Under the pieces are notes generated by a model, which saw only the letters and a program-made list of their open reading frames with translations, was not told where the DNA came from and did no database searches. The translations under genes were made by a program, and so were the position numbers. A stretch of 64,000 nt of DNA from an uncultured bacterium (GTDB taxonomy: Bacteria; Gemmatimonadota; Gemmatimonadetes; Longimicrobiales; RSA9), in NCBI GenBank assembly GCA_937889645.1, contig CALBZE010000061.1, positions 7,225 to 71,224 on the forward strand, written 5' to 3'. How positions within the stretch are numbered: position 1 is the stretch's first letter; every line of letters begins with the position of its first letter. Below are positions 27,700 to 36,864 of this stretch, in pieces.

Positions 27700-28659
27700 A
27701 TGGTTCCGGATCGCTGGTTGGTCCTCACGGTTCATTCCCCGTCGGGCGACGAGGGTAGTGCTGTTGCCGAAGGTCTCATCGCGCTCGGCGGGACGGCCGT
27801 CGTCGAGGAGCCCGACGGATTGACGACGTACCTCCCGCCTCCGGACGACCCCGAGACGTTCGTCGAGGAAGCGCGCAAGACGTTGAGCGACTACGCCCCC
27901 GACGCGACGCTGGAGCTGTCGTGGCGCTGGCAGCCGAACGAGGACTGGGCGGTCCAGTGGAGGCGGGGGCTGCGCCCGCGTCGGGTGGGCGAACGGCTCA
28001 TCGTGGCGCCGACGTGGACGGAGCCGGAGCCGGGGCCGAACGACATCGTCATCTGGATCGATCCGCAGATGGCGTTCGGGACAGGCGAGCACGCGTCGAC
28101 GCGGGGCGTGTTGCGGCTGCTGGAGTCGGCGACTCGCCCGGGCGATCGTGTGCTCGACGTCGGCACCGGCTCCGGGATCCTCGCGATCGCGGCGGTCCGG
28201 CTTGGCGCCGAGCACGTGCTGGCCGTCGAGAGCGACCCCGTCGCGATCCCGAACGCGCGCGAGAACCTCGAGCGCAACGGCGTGGCGGCGGCGGTGACGC
28301 TGGACAACGCGCTGGTCGACGACGCCTACCTCGACGCGCTGGGCGCGGGGCGCGTGGACCTCATTGTGGCCAACGTGCTGAGTGGCGTGCTGATCCCGCT
28401 CCTCCCGGCGTTCCGGCGGGTGCTGGCACCGGGCGGGGCCGCCGGGTCGCGGGCCGGCTCGGGCAGCGCGGGCGGCACCGCGGCGCCGGTCAGCGTCGGC
28501 CATGCGGACGCCGCGGCGGTTCCCGGCCGCGCGATCCTCGGCGGGATCCTCACGTCCGAGGCGGATCGTGTCGTCGCAGCGGCGGAGGCCGCGGGGTTCG
28601 AGGTCGCCCGAGAGGACGTCGAGGAGGAGTGGTGGTCGGTGCTCCTCACGGCCCGGTGA
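27700..28659 (+). CDS. prmA: Ribosomal protein L11 methyltransferase with Gly/Ala-rich insertion
   Basis: Methylates ribosomal protein uL11. The 319-residue protein has the N-terminal substrate domain, then the SAM core: MAFGTGEHASTRG, VLDVGTGSGILAIAA and the NVLSGVL motif. Between LAPGG and RAILGGIL, where family members run straight on, about 30 extra residues rich in Gly, Ala and Ser are inserted (near residues 250-280). The C-terminus ends normally with EEEWWSVLLT. It is cut off from dnaJ, a usual neighbour, by the minus-strand island. Confidence 0.9.
   Translation: MVPDRWLVLTVHSPSGDEGSAVAEGLIALGGTAVVEEPDGLTTYLPPPDDPETFVEEARKTLSDYAPDATLELSWRWQPNEDWAVQWRRGLRPRRVGERLIVAPTWTEPEPGPNDIVIWIDPQMAFGTGEHASTRGVLRLLESATRPGDRVLDVGTGSGILAIAAVRLGAEHVLAVESDPVAIPNARENLERNGVAAAVTLDNALVDDAYLDALGAGRVDLIVANVLSGVLIPLLPAFRRVLAPGGAAGSRAGSGSAGGTAAPVSVGHADAAAVPGRAILGGILTSEADRVVAAAEAAGFEVAREDVEEEWWSVLLTAR
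28516..28537 (+). repeat. 22-bp direct repeat, copy 1 (in prmA)
   Basis: An exact 22-base match to 29107-29128. This copy lies at the downstream edge of the prmA insertion and encodes AVPGRAI. Confidence 0.7.
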
Positions 28660-28993
28660 GGTCTGGGCCGGCGGCGCGGAGCGCGTCGACCTGGGCGAGC
28701 GCGTCGGCGATCGGCACGCGGCTTTCCGCGTCGCCCGCGGACCAGAGGGCGACGAGCAGCGCGTCGGCGTCCTCGATGAGCGAGGCGATCGCGTCGTCGG
28801 CAATGGAGTCCGCGGCGCCGTAAGCGACGACGCGCGGCTCGGCGACGAGCCCGATGCGACGCAGCTCGGCCCCGTAGGACCTGCGCGACTCCTCGGGCCA
28901 CCCGTCGACGTCCCACGGCAGCGACGGCGGCTCGACCCGGTGGAGAGAGACGGCGGCGCCGTATCCGGCGCCCGAGGCGACGGGGTCGGACAT
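28646..28993 (-). CDS. Small protein of unknown function
   Basis: A 115-residue protein with no signal peptide or membrane segment (SLPWDVDGWPEESRRSYGAEL, then an acidic helical half with DADALLVALWSAGDAESRVP). I do not recognise a family. It is judged real because GGGAGG precedes its ATG at good spacing and its composition is protein-like. Its 3' end overlaps the end of prmA by 14 bases on the opposite strand. Confidence 0.5.
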   Translation of the reverse strand: MSDPVASGAGYGAAVSLHRVEPPSLPWDVDGWPEESRRSYGAELRRIGLVAEPRVVAYGAADSIADDAIASLIEDADALLVALWSAGDAESRVPIADALAQVDALRAAGPDLTGP

Positions 28994-29106
28994 GGGACCT
29001 CCCGTGTTGTAGTGGGGGGCGCGAAGATGTCGTTATGAGGCGGGGCGTCGCCATAGCGGCGGGGGCCGAGGGGGACGGGCGCCGGCGCCGGGGGCGCCAG
29101 TACGAT

Positions 29107-29128
29107 GCGGTTCCCGGCCGCGCGATCC
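29107..29128 (+). repeat. 22-bp direct repeat, copy 2 (intergenic)
   Basis: An exact copy of 28516-28537, in the 191-base gap before the HIT gene. The rest of this gap is GC-rich, with no clear gene or promoter. Confidence 0.7.
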
Positions 29129-29184
29129 GCGCCGCGGACGGCGGCCCCGCCGGCCGGCGAACGGCCGGAGAACGGAGGAACGAC

Positions 29185-29532
29185 ATGGCGGATGGATGCA
29201 TCTTCTGCAGGATCGTCGCCGGCGAGATCCCGGCGAAGATCGTGCGTGAGGACGAGGAGACGGTGGCGTTCCGGGACATCGACCCGCGCGCGCCGGTACA
29301 CGTGCTGGTGATCCCGCGGCGGCACATCGCCTCGGTGAACGAGCTGGAGGCGTCGGACGCGGAGCTGGTCGGGCGGCTGTACCTCGCCGCGAAGGAGGTG
29401 GCCCGGGCGGAAGGGGTGGAAGAGAGCGGGTACCGGCTGGTGATGAACACGGGGCCGGACGCGGGGCAGTCGGTGGACCACATCCACCTGCACGTGCTGG
29501 GCGGGCGGGACCTGGCCTGGCCGCCGGGGTGA
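29185..29532 (+). CDS. HIT-family nucleotide hydrolase/transferase
   Basis: A 115-residue HINT-type protein that hydrolyses nucleoside phosphoramidates or related AMP conjugates. The histidine triad is HIHLHVLGG near the C-terminus, and an N-terminal CIFC may bind zinc. GGAGGA lies 6 bases before the ATG at 29185. It heads the run YqeY-mutS2-dnaG. Confidence 0.92.
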   Translation: MADGCIFCRIVAGEIPAKIVREDEETVAFRDIDPRAPVHVLVIPRRHIASVNELEASDAELVGRLYLAAKEVARAEGVEESGYRLVMNTGPDAGQSVDHIHLHVLGGRDLAWPPG

Positions 29533-29636
29533 TCGCCGATCGATCGTCGGATGGTCCGGACCCGGCGCGCCGCGGATGGTGCGCGGGCGCGGGGCCGAAC
29601 CGCAACGCCCGTGGTCGTGACGAGAGGGGGAGAGGC

Positions 29637-30080
29637 ATGGCGGAAACGTTGAAGGAGCGGTTGCGCGAGGACCTGAACGAGGCGCGTCGCAGCCGCGACA
29701 AGCTGAAGACGATGCTGCTCACGACGACGCTCTCGGAGGTGCGCAACCGGGAGATCGAGGTGGGGCACGAGCTGTCGGACGACGAAGTGGTCGCGGTCAT
29801 CACGAGTGCGATCAAGCGTCGTCGCGAGTCGGCGGAGCAGATGCGCGCGGGCGGGCGGGCCGAGCTGGCGGAGAAGGAGGAGCAGGAAGCCGAGCTGCTG
29901 CGCGGCTACCTGCCGGCCCAGCTCTCCGAGGCCGAGGTGCGGGCCATGGTCCGCGAGGCGATCGCCGCGGGCGCGAACAACATCGGCGCGGTGATGGGGC
30001 AGATCGCGCCGAAGATCAAGGGACGGTTCGAGGGGAAGGAAGCGAACCGGATCGCGCGGGAGGAGCTGGGGCTGGCGTGA
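29637..30080 (+). CDS. YqeY/GatB-tail-like protein
   Basis: A 147-residue protein made entirely of the YqeY domain (LKERLREDLNEARRSRDKLK, then LRGYLPAQLSEAEV and GAVMGQIAPKIKGR). This domain also forms the tail of the amidotransferase subunit GatB and is thought to contact tRNA. The role of the free-standing form is unclear. GGGGGAGAGG lies just before the ATG. It often sits near dnaG, as here. Confidence 0.9.
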   Translation: MAETLKERLREDLNEARRSRDKLKTMLLTTTLSEVRNREIEVGHELSDDEVVAVITSAIKRRRESAEQMRAGGRAELAEKEEQEAELLRGYLPAQLSEAEVRAMVREAIAAGANNIGAVMGQIAPKIKGRFEGKEANRIAREELGLA

Positions 30081-30120
30081 GGGCCCGGCTCGCCGGGGCG
30101 GTTGCGGGGTACGCAGACTC

Positions 30121-32496
30121 ATGAATCAGCACGCGCTCGTCGTTTTGCAGTTCCCGGAGGCGCTGGAACTCGTCGCGCGGTTCGCGGCCACGCCGCTGGG
30201 CGCCGGAGCCGTGCGCGCGCTCGAGCCGTCCGACGCGCCGGCGTGGGTGGAGACCGAGCTGCGGCGCGTGGACCAGATGGTCGGCTTCCTGCTCCGTAGC
30301 GAGGGGTGGCTGGCGGCGCCGATCCCCGACCTGCGCGAGCCGCTGCGTCGCCTGGCGCTGTCGGGCTCGGTCTGGGACGGCCCGACGCTGCGAGATGCGC
30401 GGCAGCTGATGGAGACTTCGCGCACGAGCCGTCGCGCGCTGCTGCAGCACACGGACGACTACCCGCTCCTGACCGAGATCGCCGGTCGGCTGCTCAAGCT
30501 GGAGGACGAGGAGAAGGCGATCCAGCGCGCGATCGACGACGCGGGCGAGGTGCGCGACGACGCGTCGAAGGAGCTGGCACGGTTGCGTCGCGAGATCCGG
30601 GGCGCGCGGTCGAAGATCGTCCAGAAGCTCGAGGCGTACATCGCGTCGCTCCCGGAGCGCGTCCGGGTGCCCGATGCGTCGATCAGCATCCGCGACGGGC
30701 GGTACGTCATCCCGGTCCGGCGCGAGGGGCGGTCCGAGGTCGGCGGGATCGTGCACGACGAGTCGGCGACGGGCGGCACGCTCTTCGTCGAGCCGCCGGT
30801 CGCGATCGAGATGATGAACCGCCTGCGCGAGCTGGAGATCGCGGAAGCCCGCGAGGTACAGCGCATCCTCCGGGAGCTGACGGACCGGCTGCGCCCGCAC
30901 CGGGAAGCGCTGGAGGTCGCGCTCGAGGCGCTCGTCGCGCTGGACTGCCTCTACGCGCGGGCTCGCTATGCGTTGGAGCACGACGGCCGTCGCCCGACGC
31001 TGCTCGCGCCCGGCACGCGGGAGTACGTCGTCGTCAACGGCCGTCACCCGCTGCTCCTGGCGGGGCCCGACCCGGTCGTCCCGTTCGACCTGGCGCTCGA
31101 GCCGCAGGAGCGGACCGTGTTGATCTCCGGTCCCAACACGGGCGGCAAGACGGTGCTCCTCAAGGCGATCGGCTTGATCAGCGCGATGACGCAGGCGGGG
31201 ATCATCCCTCCGATCGGGCAGGGGAGCCGGCTTCCGCTCTTCCGCGACGTCTTCGCCGACATCGGCGACGAGCAGTCGATCGAGGCGAGCCTGTCGACCT
31301 TCTCGGCGCACCTGAAGAACCTGCGGGAGATCGTGGACGACGCGGACGAGCACTCGCTCGTCCTGATCGACGAGATCGGGAGCGGGACGGATCCGGCGGA
31401 GGGCGGCGCGCTGGCGCAGGCGATCCTGGTCGACCTCACGCGCCGCGGCGCGCTGACCGTCGCGACCACGCACCTGGGGCAGCTCAAGATGCTGGCGAGC
31501 ACGGAGCCGGGCGTCGTCAACGCGTCGCTCCAGTTCGACTCGCGGGAGCTGCGGCCGACCTACCGTTTGATCAAAGGCGTGCCCGGTCGGAGCTACGGCC
31601 TCGCGATCGCGCGGCGGCTCGGGTTCCCGGACGCGCTGCTCGAAATGGCCGAGTCGTACCTGCCGAAGGGCGAACTCGAGGTCGCCCAGCTCCTCCGCGA
31701 GCTGGAGGAGAAGGAGCGCGCGATGGCGGAGGCGCTGGCCGCGGCGGAGTCCGCGCGGGCGGAGGCGCTCGAGCTGCGCCGGAAGGTCGAGGAGCGGGAG
31801 CACAAGGTCCGCCAGCGCGAGAGGGACGCGGAGCGGCGGGCGCGCCAGCAGGCGCGCGACCTCCTGCTCCAGGCGCGGGAACAGGTGGAGGCTGCGATCC
31901 GGGAGGTGAGGGAGGCGGCCTCCGCGAGCGCGGAAGAGCTGGAGGAAGCCGCGCGGCGCGCCCGGCGGCGGGTCGAGGAGGCGGCGCGGCGCCAGGCCGA
32001 GCGCACCCCCGAAGCGGAGGTGGTCGGCCGCGCGACCGCGCAGACGGAGCCGCCGGCGATCGGGCGACGGGTGCGGATCGTCGCGACGGGTGCGACCGGC
32101 CGCGTCGTCGAGCTGCGCGACGGCCGCGCGACCGTCGAGACCGGCGGGCTCCGGCTCCAGGTCCCGGCCTCGGGGCTCGAGGTGCTCCCCGAGGAGCCGG
32201 AGCGGGAGAAGCCGAAGCCGCGCCCCGGCGCGTGGTCCGCGCCGGAGGTGCAGGCCAGCCCCGAAGTCGACCTGCGCGGGCTGCGCGTCGAGGAGGTCGA
32301 GGGGCGGCTCATCTCCGCGCTCGACGCCGCGATCCTTGCCGACCTGCCGTGGATTCGCATAATCCACGGGAAGGGCACCGGCGCGGTGCGTGAGCGGGTG
32401 ACGGAGCTGTTACGCGAGTACCCGCAAGTACGGTCCTATCGCCTGGGCGAGCCCCGGGAGGGCGGCTCGGGCGTCACGATTGCGGAGCTCGGATGA
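30121..32496 (+). CDS. mutS2: Endonuclease MutS2
   Basis: A MutS paralogue linked to recombination control and to rescue of collided ribosomes. The 791-residue protein has a helical clamp/core region, Walker A SGPNTGGKT near residue 336, Walker B LVLIDEIGSGTDP, a long Glu/Arg-rich coiled coil (about 510-640), and a C-terminal Smr nuclease domain (about 712-791; VDLRGLRVEEVEGRL, then HGKGTGAVR). Its stop overlaps the dnaG start by 4 bases. Confidence 0.95.
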   Translation: MNQHALVVLQFPEALELVARFAATPLGAGAVRALEPSDAPAWVETELRRVDQMVGFLLRSEGWLAAPIPDLREPLRRLALSGSVWDGPTLRDARQLMETSRTSRRALLQHTDDYPLLTEIAGRLLKLEDEEKAIQRAIDDAGEVRDDASKELARLRREIRGARSKIVQKLEAYIASLPERVRVPDASISIRDGRYVIPVRREGRSEVGGIVHDESATGGTLFVEPPVAIEMMNRLRELEIAEAREVQRILRELTDRLRPHREALEVALEALVALDCLYARARYALEHDGRRPTLLAPGTREYVVVNGRHPLLLAGPDPVVPFDLALEPQERTVLISGPNTGGKTVLLKAIGLISAMTQAGIIPPIGQGSRLPLFRDVFADIGDEQSIEASLSTFSAHLKNLREIVDDADEHSLVLIDEIGSGTDPAEGGALAQAILVDLTRRGALTVATTHLGQLKMLASTEPGVVNASLQFDSRELRPTYRLIKGVPGRSYGLAIARRLGFPDALLEMAESYLPKGELEVAQLLRELEEKERAMAEALAAAESARAEALELRRKVEEREHKVRQRERDAERRARQQARDLLLQAREQVEAAIREVREAASASAEELEEAARRARRRVEEAARRQAERTPEAEVVGRATAQTEPPAIGRRVRIVATGATGRVVELRDGRATVETGGLRLQVPASGLEVLPEEPEREKPKPRPGAWSAPEVQASPEVDLRGLRVEEVEGRLISALDAAILADLPWIRIIHGKGTGAVRERVTELLREYPQVRSYRLGEPREGGSGVTIAELG

Positions 32497-34310
32497 TCCC
32501 GGAGACGATCGTCGAAGAGGTGCGCGAACGCGCCGACATCGTCGAGATCGTCGGGGAGTACCTGCAGCTCAAGAAGAAGGGGAAGGACTACTGGGCGAAC
32601 TGCCCGTTCCACAAGGAGAAGACGCCTTCCTTCCACGTCGTCCCCTCGCGGGGCTTCTACAAGTGCTTCGGCTGCGGCGAGTCGGGCGACGTCTACACCT
32701 TCCTCATGAAATACGCGGGGCTCGGCTTCCAGGAAGCGGTCCGCAAGGTGGCCGAGCGAGTCGGGATCGAGATCCCGGAAGTCGCCGGGCCCCGGCCGAG
32801 CGAAGACCCCCACCGCGTCCTCTACGAAGCGATCGCGTTCGCCGCGGAGTTCTACGAGGGGCGCCTCTGGGAGCCGGCGGGGAAGAAGGCGCGCGATTAC
32901 CTCGCGCGACGCGGCGTCGCCGACGACGTCGCCCGGCGGTTCCGGCTCGGCTACGCGCCCGACGCGTGGCAGGCGCTGCGCGACGCGGCCGCCCGGCACG
33001 GGATCCCCGACGACGTCCTGATCGAGGCGGGCCTCGTCAAGCCGAGCGACCGCGGCGACGCGCCCTACGACCGGTTCCGCGACCGGCTGATCTTCCCGAT
33101 CACCGATCCGGGCGGGCGGATCATCGCGTTCGGCGGGCGCATCCTCGGCCCGGCGCGCGAGGGTGCGCCCAAATACCTCAACTCCCCCGAGACGCCGGTC
33201 TACAGCAAGGGCCGCCACCTGTACGGCATCGCGTGGTCGAAGGGCGCGATCCGGCGGGAGGGCGTGGCGCTCGTCGTCGAGGGGTACATGGACTACGTCT
33301 CCCTCGCCGCGCACGGCGTCGATAACGTCGTCGCCGGGCTGGGGACGGCGATGACGGCGGAACAGGCCGCGCTCCTGGCGCGCTACACGCGCCAGGCGCT
33401 GCTCCTCTACGACAGCGACTCCGCGGGGCTGCGCGCGACGTTCCGCACCGCCGACGCGCTCCTCGCCGCTCGGGTCCACCCGCTGGTCGTGACGCTGCCG
33501 CCCGGAGAGGATCCCGATTCGCTGGTCCGGGCGGGCGGGGCGAAGGCGCTCGAGCCGTACCTCGACGCGGCGGTCGACGTGCTCGACCGGAAGATCCAGA
33601 TCCTGGACGCGCGCGGGTACTTCGAGAGCGCCGAAGGGACGCGCAAGGCGCTCGACGGGCTGCTCCCCACGCTGCGCGCCGTCGTCGACCCCGCGCTCAG
33701 GGACATCTACGTGGCGCGGGTGGCGGAACGGACCGGCGTGCGCCGCGAGACGCTCGAAGCCGAGCTTTTCGCCGCGCCGGCCGAGCGGCCGCGCACGACT
33801 CGCCGATTCGAGCGACCGGACCCACCGCGCGTGGTCATGCCTGCGGGGGCCGCCGCCCAGCGACTCCTCCTCTTGCTCCTGCTTCGCGACGAATCCCGGA
33901 TCGCCAAGGCGGCCGAAGCGCTCCGTCCCGAAGACCTCACCGATCCGACCTACCGCGCCATCTTCGAGGCGCTGGTCCGCGGCGGCGGGCTCCAGGGCCG
34001 GACGCCGGACGTTCTGGGCCTCACCGGGCCGGCGCTCGAGACGCTCCAGCGCCTCCTCGGCGACGGCGAGGAGCTGGGCGACGCCGACCGCGTCTTCGCC
34101 GAACTCGTCGGCGAGATCCGGGCTCAGCCGCTCTTCGAGCGCACGGACGAGCTGAAACGGCGCCTCGGATCGCCGGGCGACGAGGCCGTCGCCGCGCTGC
34201 GCGAGCTGACGGAAGTAAACCGACGCCTCCGCGAACTCGGATCCGAGCTCAAAGGGATGGGGTTTAAGCTAAGTGCAAGATACAGAAGATACTTACGGGC
34301 GCAGGCCTGA
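32493..34310 (+). CDS. dnaG: DNA primase
   Basis: Makes RNA primers at the replication fork. The 605-residue protein has an N-terminal zinc finger (about residues 36-61; CPFHKEKTPSF, then CFGCGESGDV), the catalytic core with RFRDRLIFPI, a Toprim domain (VVEGYMDYVSL near residue 260; LLYDSDSAG) and a C-terminal helicase-binding region. The ATG overlaps the mutS2 stop as ATGA. The last 60 bases are unusually AT-rich and might hold a weak promoter for the next gene. Confidence 0.96.
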   Translation: MIPETIVEEVRERADIVEIVGEYLQLKKKGKDYWANCPFHKEKTPSFHVVPSRGFYKCFGCGESGDVYTFLMKYAGLGFQEAVRKVAERVGIEIPEVAGPRPSEDPHRVLYEAIAFAAEFYEGRLWEPAGKKARDYLARRGVADDVARRFRLGYAPDAWQALRDAAARHGIPDDVLIEAGLVKPSDRGDAPYDRFRDRLIFPITDPGGRIIAFGGRILGPAREGAPKYLNSPETPVYSKGRHLYGIAWSKGAIRREGVALVVEGYMDYVSLAAHGVDNVVAGLGTAMTAEQAALLARYTRQALLLYDSDSAGLRATFRTADALLAARVHPLVVTLPPGEDPDSLVRAGGAKALEPYLDAAVDVLDRKIQILDARGYFESAEGTRKALDGLLPTLRAVVDPALRDIYVARVAERTGVRRETLEAELFAAPAERPRTTRRFERPDPPRVVMPAGAAAQRLLLLLLLRDESRIAKAAEALRPEDLTDPTYRAIFEALVRGGGLQGRTPDVLGLTGPALETLQRLLGDGEELGDADRVFAELVGEIRAQPLFERTDELKRRLGSPGDEAVAALRELTEVNRRLRELGSELKGMGFKLSARYRRYLRAQA

Positions 34311-34340
34311 TCCTTTACCACCCACAGAAAGTGGAGGAGC

Positions 34341-35048
34341 ATGGGAGAGCTCTACCGATCCCTGATGGCGCTGCAGGAGCTGGACGATCAGATCGCCGGC
34401 CTCGAGAAGAAGCTGTCGTCGTTCGATCCGCTGGTCGAAGAGGTCGAGGCGCCGGTCGCGGCGCTGGGTCGCGAGATCGAGGAGGGGCGCAAGCGGCTCG
34501 ATGAGCTGCGCGAGGCGTCGCGGCGGCTGAATCGCGCGGCCGAGGACAAGCGCGAGCGGCTGCGGAAGACGGAGGAGCGGCTCGAGCGGATCCGCAACGT
34601 TCGCGAAGAGGCGGCGATCCGGACGGAGCTGCACCTGATCAAGACCGCGGTCGAGGCGGACGAGGCCGAGGCGATCCAGGTCATGGAAGAGATCACGCGC
34701 ACGGAGCTGAAGCTCGACGAGTTGGAGAAGAAGCTCGACAAGGCGCGCGAGGAGATGGAGCCGAAGCGGGCGGAGCTGCTCGAGGCGCGTGGCGCGGTCG
34801 AGTCCGAGCTGGCCACGCTGCGGGAACGGCGGGAGAGTCAGAGCGGTCAGCTCGACCCGGCGACGGCGCGACTTTACGAGCGGGTCCGCTCCGGGAGGAC
34901 GCGCGTCGCGATCGCGGCGCTCACGGCGGATGGCGCGTGCGGCCACTGTTTCGGCATGGTTCCGATCCAGCAGCAGGTGCAGGTCCGTCAGGGGACGACG
35001 CTGGTGCGTTGCGAGGGCTGCGGCGTGATCCTGGCGCCCGCGTCGTGA
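34341..35048 (+). CDS. Coiled-coil C4-type zinc-ribbon protein
   Basis: A 235-residue protein with a long antiparallel coiled coil (about 5-170) followed by a zinc ribbon (CGHC about residue 195, CEGCG near 225). It matches the bacterial family of CT398/CdsZ-type proteins. The exact role is unknown; links to secretion or nucleic acids have been proposed for relatives. GGAGGA lies directly before the ATG. Confidence 0.85.
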   Translation: MGELYRSLMALQELDDQIAGLEKKLSSFDPLVEEVEAPVAALGREIEEGRKRLDELREASRRLNRAAEDKRERLRKTEERLERIRNVREEAAIRTELHLIKTAVEADEAEAIQVMEEITRTELKLDELEKKLDKAREEMEPKRAELLEARGAVESELATLRERRESQSGQLDPATARLYERVRSGRTRVAIAALTADGACGHCFGMVPIQQQVQVRQGTTLVRCEGCGVILAPAS

Positions 35049-35083
35049 CGCCGTTGGGCCGCGGCGCGGGGCCGGTTCTCGCC

Positions 35084-35113
35084 TTGCAACGCCCCGGCGC
35101 GCGCCACTAGCTT
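35084..35113 (+). promoter_or_regulatory. Predicted leaderless promoter of recJ
   Basis: TTGCAA (35084-35089), an 18-base spacer and TAGCTT (35108-35113) lie 8 bases before the recJ ATG, and no ribosome site is present. The geometry matches the EamA and rex promoters. Confidence 0.5.
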
Positions 35114-35121
35114 TCGCGCCG

Positions 35122-36864
35122 ATGCCCCACTCGACGAACGTCTCGAATCCGCCTCGACGCTGGGTGCCGCGCGGGCTCGCGGCGGACGAGGCCACGGCCT
35201 CGCTCCGGCGCGCGCTGCGGCTCCCGGAGGAGGTGTGTCGGCTCCTGGTTTCGCGCGGCTACGGCGACGAGGATTCCGCGAAGCGGTTCCTGCGGCCGCG
35301 CCTCGGCCAGCTCCACGATCCCTTCGCGCTCGCGGGGATGGAGCAGGCCGTGGCACGCCTGGACGCGGCGCTCCGGCGCGGCGAGACGATCCTCGTCCAC
35401 GGCGACTACGACGTCGACGGGATCTGCGCGGCCACGATCTACACCCGGGCGCTCCGCACGCTCGGCGGCCGGGTCGTGCCGTTCGTGCCGAGCCGGCTGA
35501 CCGACGGGTACGACCTCGGTCCGGCGGGGCTGCGCCGCGCGCGCGAGGTCGGGGCCACGCTGATCCTGACGGGCGACTGCGGGATCCTGGCGCACGAGAC
35601 GATCGCCGCCGCGGCGGCCGTGGGGATCGACGTCGTCGTGTCCGACCATCACACGCCTGGCGCGACGCTGCCGCCCGCGGCGGCCGTGGTCAACCCGAAC
35701 CGACCCGACTGCACCTACCCGCACAAAGGGCTCGCCGGCGCCGGCGTCGCCTACAAGGTCTGTCAGGCGCTCTATGCGGCGCGTGGCGAGGACACGGAGT
35801 CGCTCCTCTACTATCTGGATCTCGTCGCCCTCGCGACGGTCGCGGACCTGGCGCCGCTGATCGACGAGAACCGCACGCTCGTGCGCTACGGGCTGAGGCT
35901 CATGCCGCAAACGCGGAACCCCGGGCTCCGGGCGCTGATCCGCCGTTCCGGGCTCGCCGTGGGGGACGATGCGCCTCTCAGCGCCGGACAGGTGGGGCAC
36001 GTGCTCGCGCCCCGGCTCAACGCGGTCGGGCGAATGAGCGAGGCGTCGCTCGGCGTCGAATTGCTGCTCACGGAGTCGGATCTGGAGGCCGACCGGATCG
36101 CGCAGACGCTCGAGGAGGAGAACCGGCGGCGCCAGGCGGTCGACCGCAGGATACTGGCCGAAGCGCTCGACATGCTCGAGGCGACGTACGACCCCGATCG
36201 CGACCGCGCGGTCGTCCTCGCCGGCGCCGGCTGGCACCCGGGCGTGATCGGGATCGTCGCGTCGCGGGTCGTCGAACGGATCCACCGGCCGGTCGTGCTG
36301 ATCGCGCTGGACCCTGCGGGCGGGCCGTCGCGCGGGAGCGCGCGATCGATCCCGGGGTTCCACCTGTACGACGCGCTGGACGCCTGCGGCGAGCACCTCC
36401 TGCGCTACGGCGGCCACGCCGCCGCGGCGGGGCTCGACATCCTCCCGGACCGGGTCGACGCGTTCCGCGACGCGCTCAACGCCTACGCCTACCGGGTGCT
36501 CGAGCCGGACGACCTGATCCCCGAGGTGATGTTCGACCTCGAATTGCCGTTGCGGGCGGCGGACGAGGAGCTTTACCATCTGCTGCGGCATTTCGGCCCG
36601 TTCGGGGTCGGCAACCCGACGCCGGTGCTGGTGACGCGCGGCGTCGGCGTGGTCGGCGGTCCGCGCATCGTCGGCGACGGGCACGTCAAGATGGATCTGG
36701 TCCAGGACGGCGTGCGGCTCGGCGCGATCGGGTTCCGCATGGCCGACCGGATCGGCGAGCTCGGCGGTCGTCGGCTGGACGTGGCGTTCCAGCTCCAGGA
36801 GAACCGCTGGAACGGCCGGGCCGAGCTCCAGGCGAAGCTCGTGGACTTGCGTCCGGCCGAATGA
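35122..36864 (+). CDS. recJ: Single-strand-specific 5'-3' exonuclease RecJ
   Basis: The 580-residue protein degrades single-stranded DNA in recombination and repair. It has the DHH phosphoesterase motifs (VHGDYDVDGICA near residue 95, LILTGDCG, VSDHHTPG) and a DHHA1 domain with RYGGHAAAAGLDI. A C-terminal OB-type region follows. The start is fixed by the promoter 8 bases upstream. It overlaps rsmD by 4 bases and is the first gene of recJ-rsmD-coaD-pta. Confidence 0.94.
   Translation: MPHSTNVSNPPRRWVPRGLAADEATASLRRALRLPEEVCRLLVSRGYGDEDSAKRFLRPRLGQLHDPFALAGMEQAVARLDAALRRGETILVHGDYDVDGICAATIYTRALRTLGGRVVPFVPSRLTDGYDLGPAGLRRAREVGATLILTGDCGILAHETIAAAAAVGIDVVVSDHHTPGATLPPAAAVVNPNRPDCTYPHKGLAGAGVAYKVCQALYAARGEDTESLLYYLDLVALATVADLAPLIDENRTLVRYGLRLMPQTRNPGLRALIRRSGLAVGDDAPLSAGQVGHVLAPRLNAVGRMSEASLGVELLLTESDLEADRIAQTLEEENRRRQAVDRRILAEALDMLEATYDPDRDRAVVLAGAGWHPGVIGIVASRVVERIHRPVVLIALDPAGGPSRGSARSIPGFHLYDALDACGEHLLRYGGHAAAAGLDILPDRVDAFRDALNAYAYRVLEPDDLIPEVMFDLELPLRAADEELYHLLRHFGPFGVGNPTPVLVTRGVGVVGGPRIVGDGHVKMDLVQDGVRLGAIGFRMADRIGELGGRRLDVAFQLQENRWNGRAELQAKLVDLRPAE

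Noticed and set aside
34261..34330. Promoter for the zinc-ribbon gene in the AT-rich end of dnaG
   Set aside because: TTAAGC-N18-GATACT is a poor match and the gene can be read from the mutS2-dnaG transcript.
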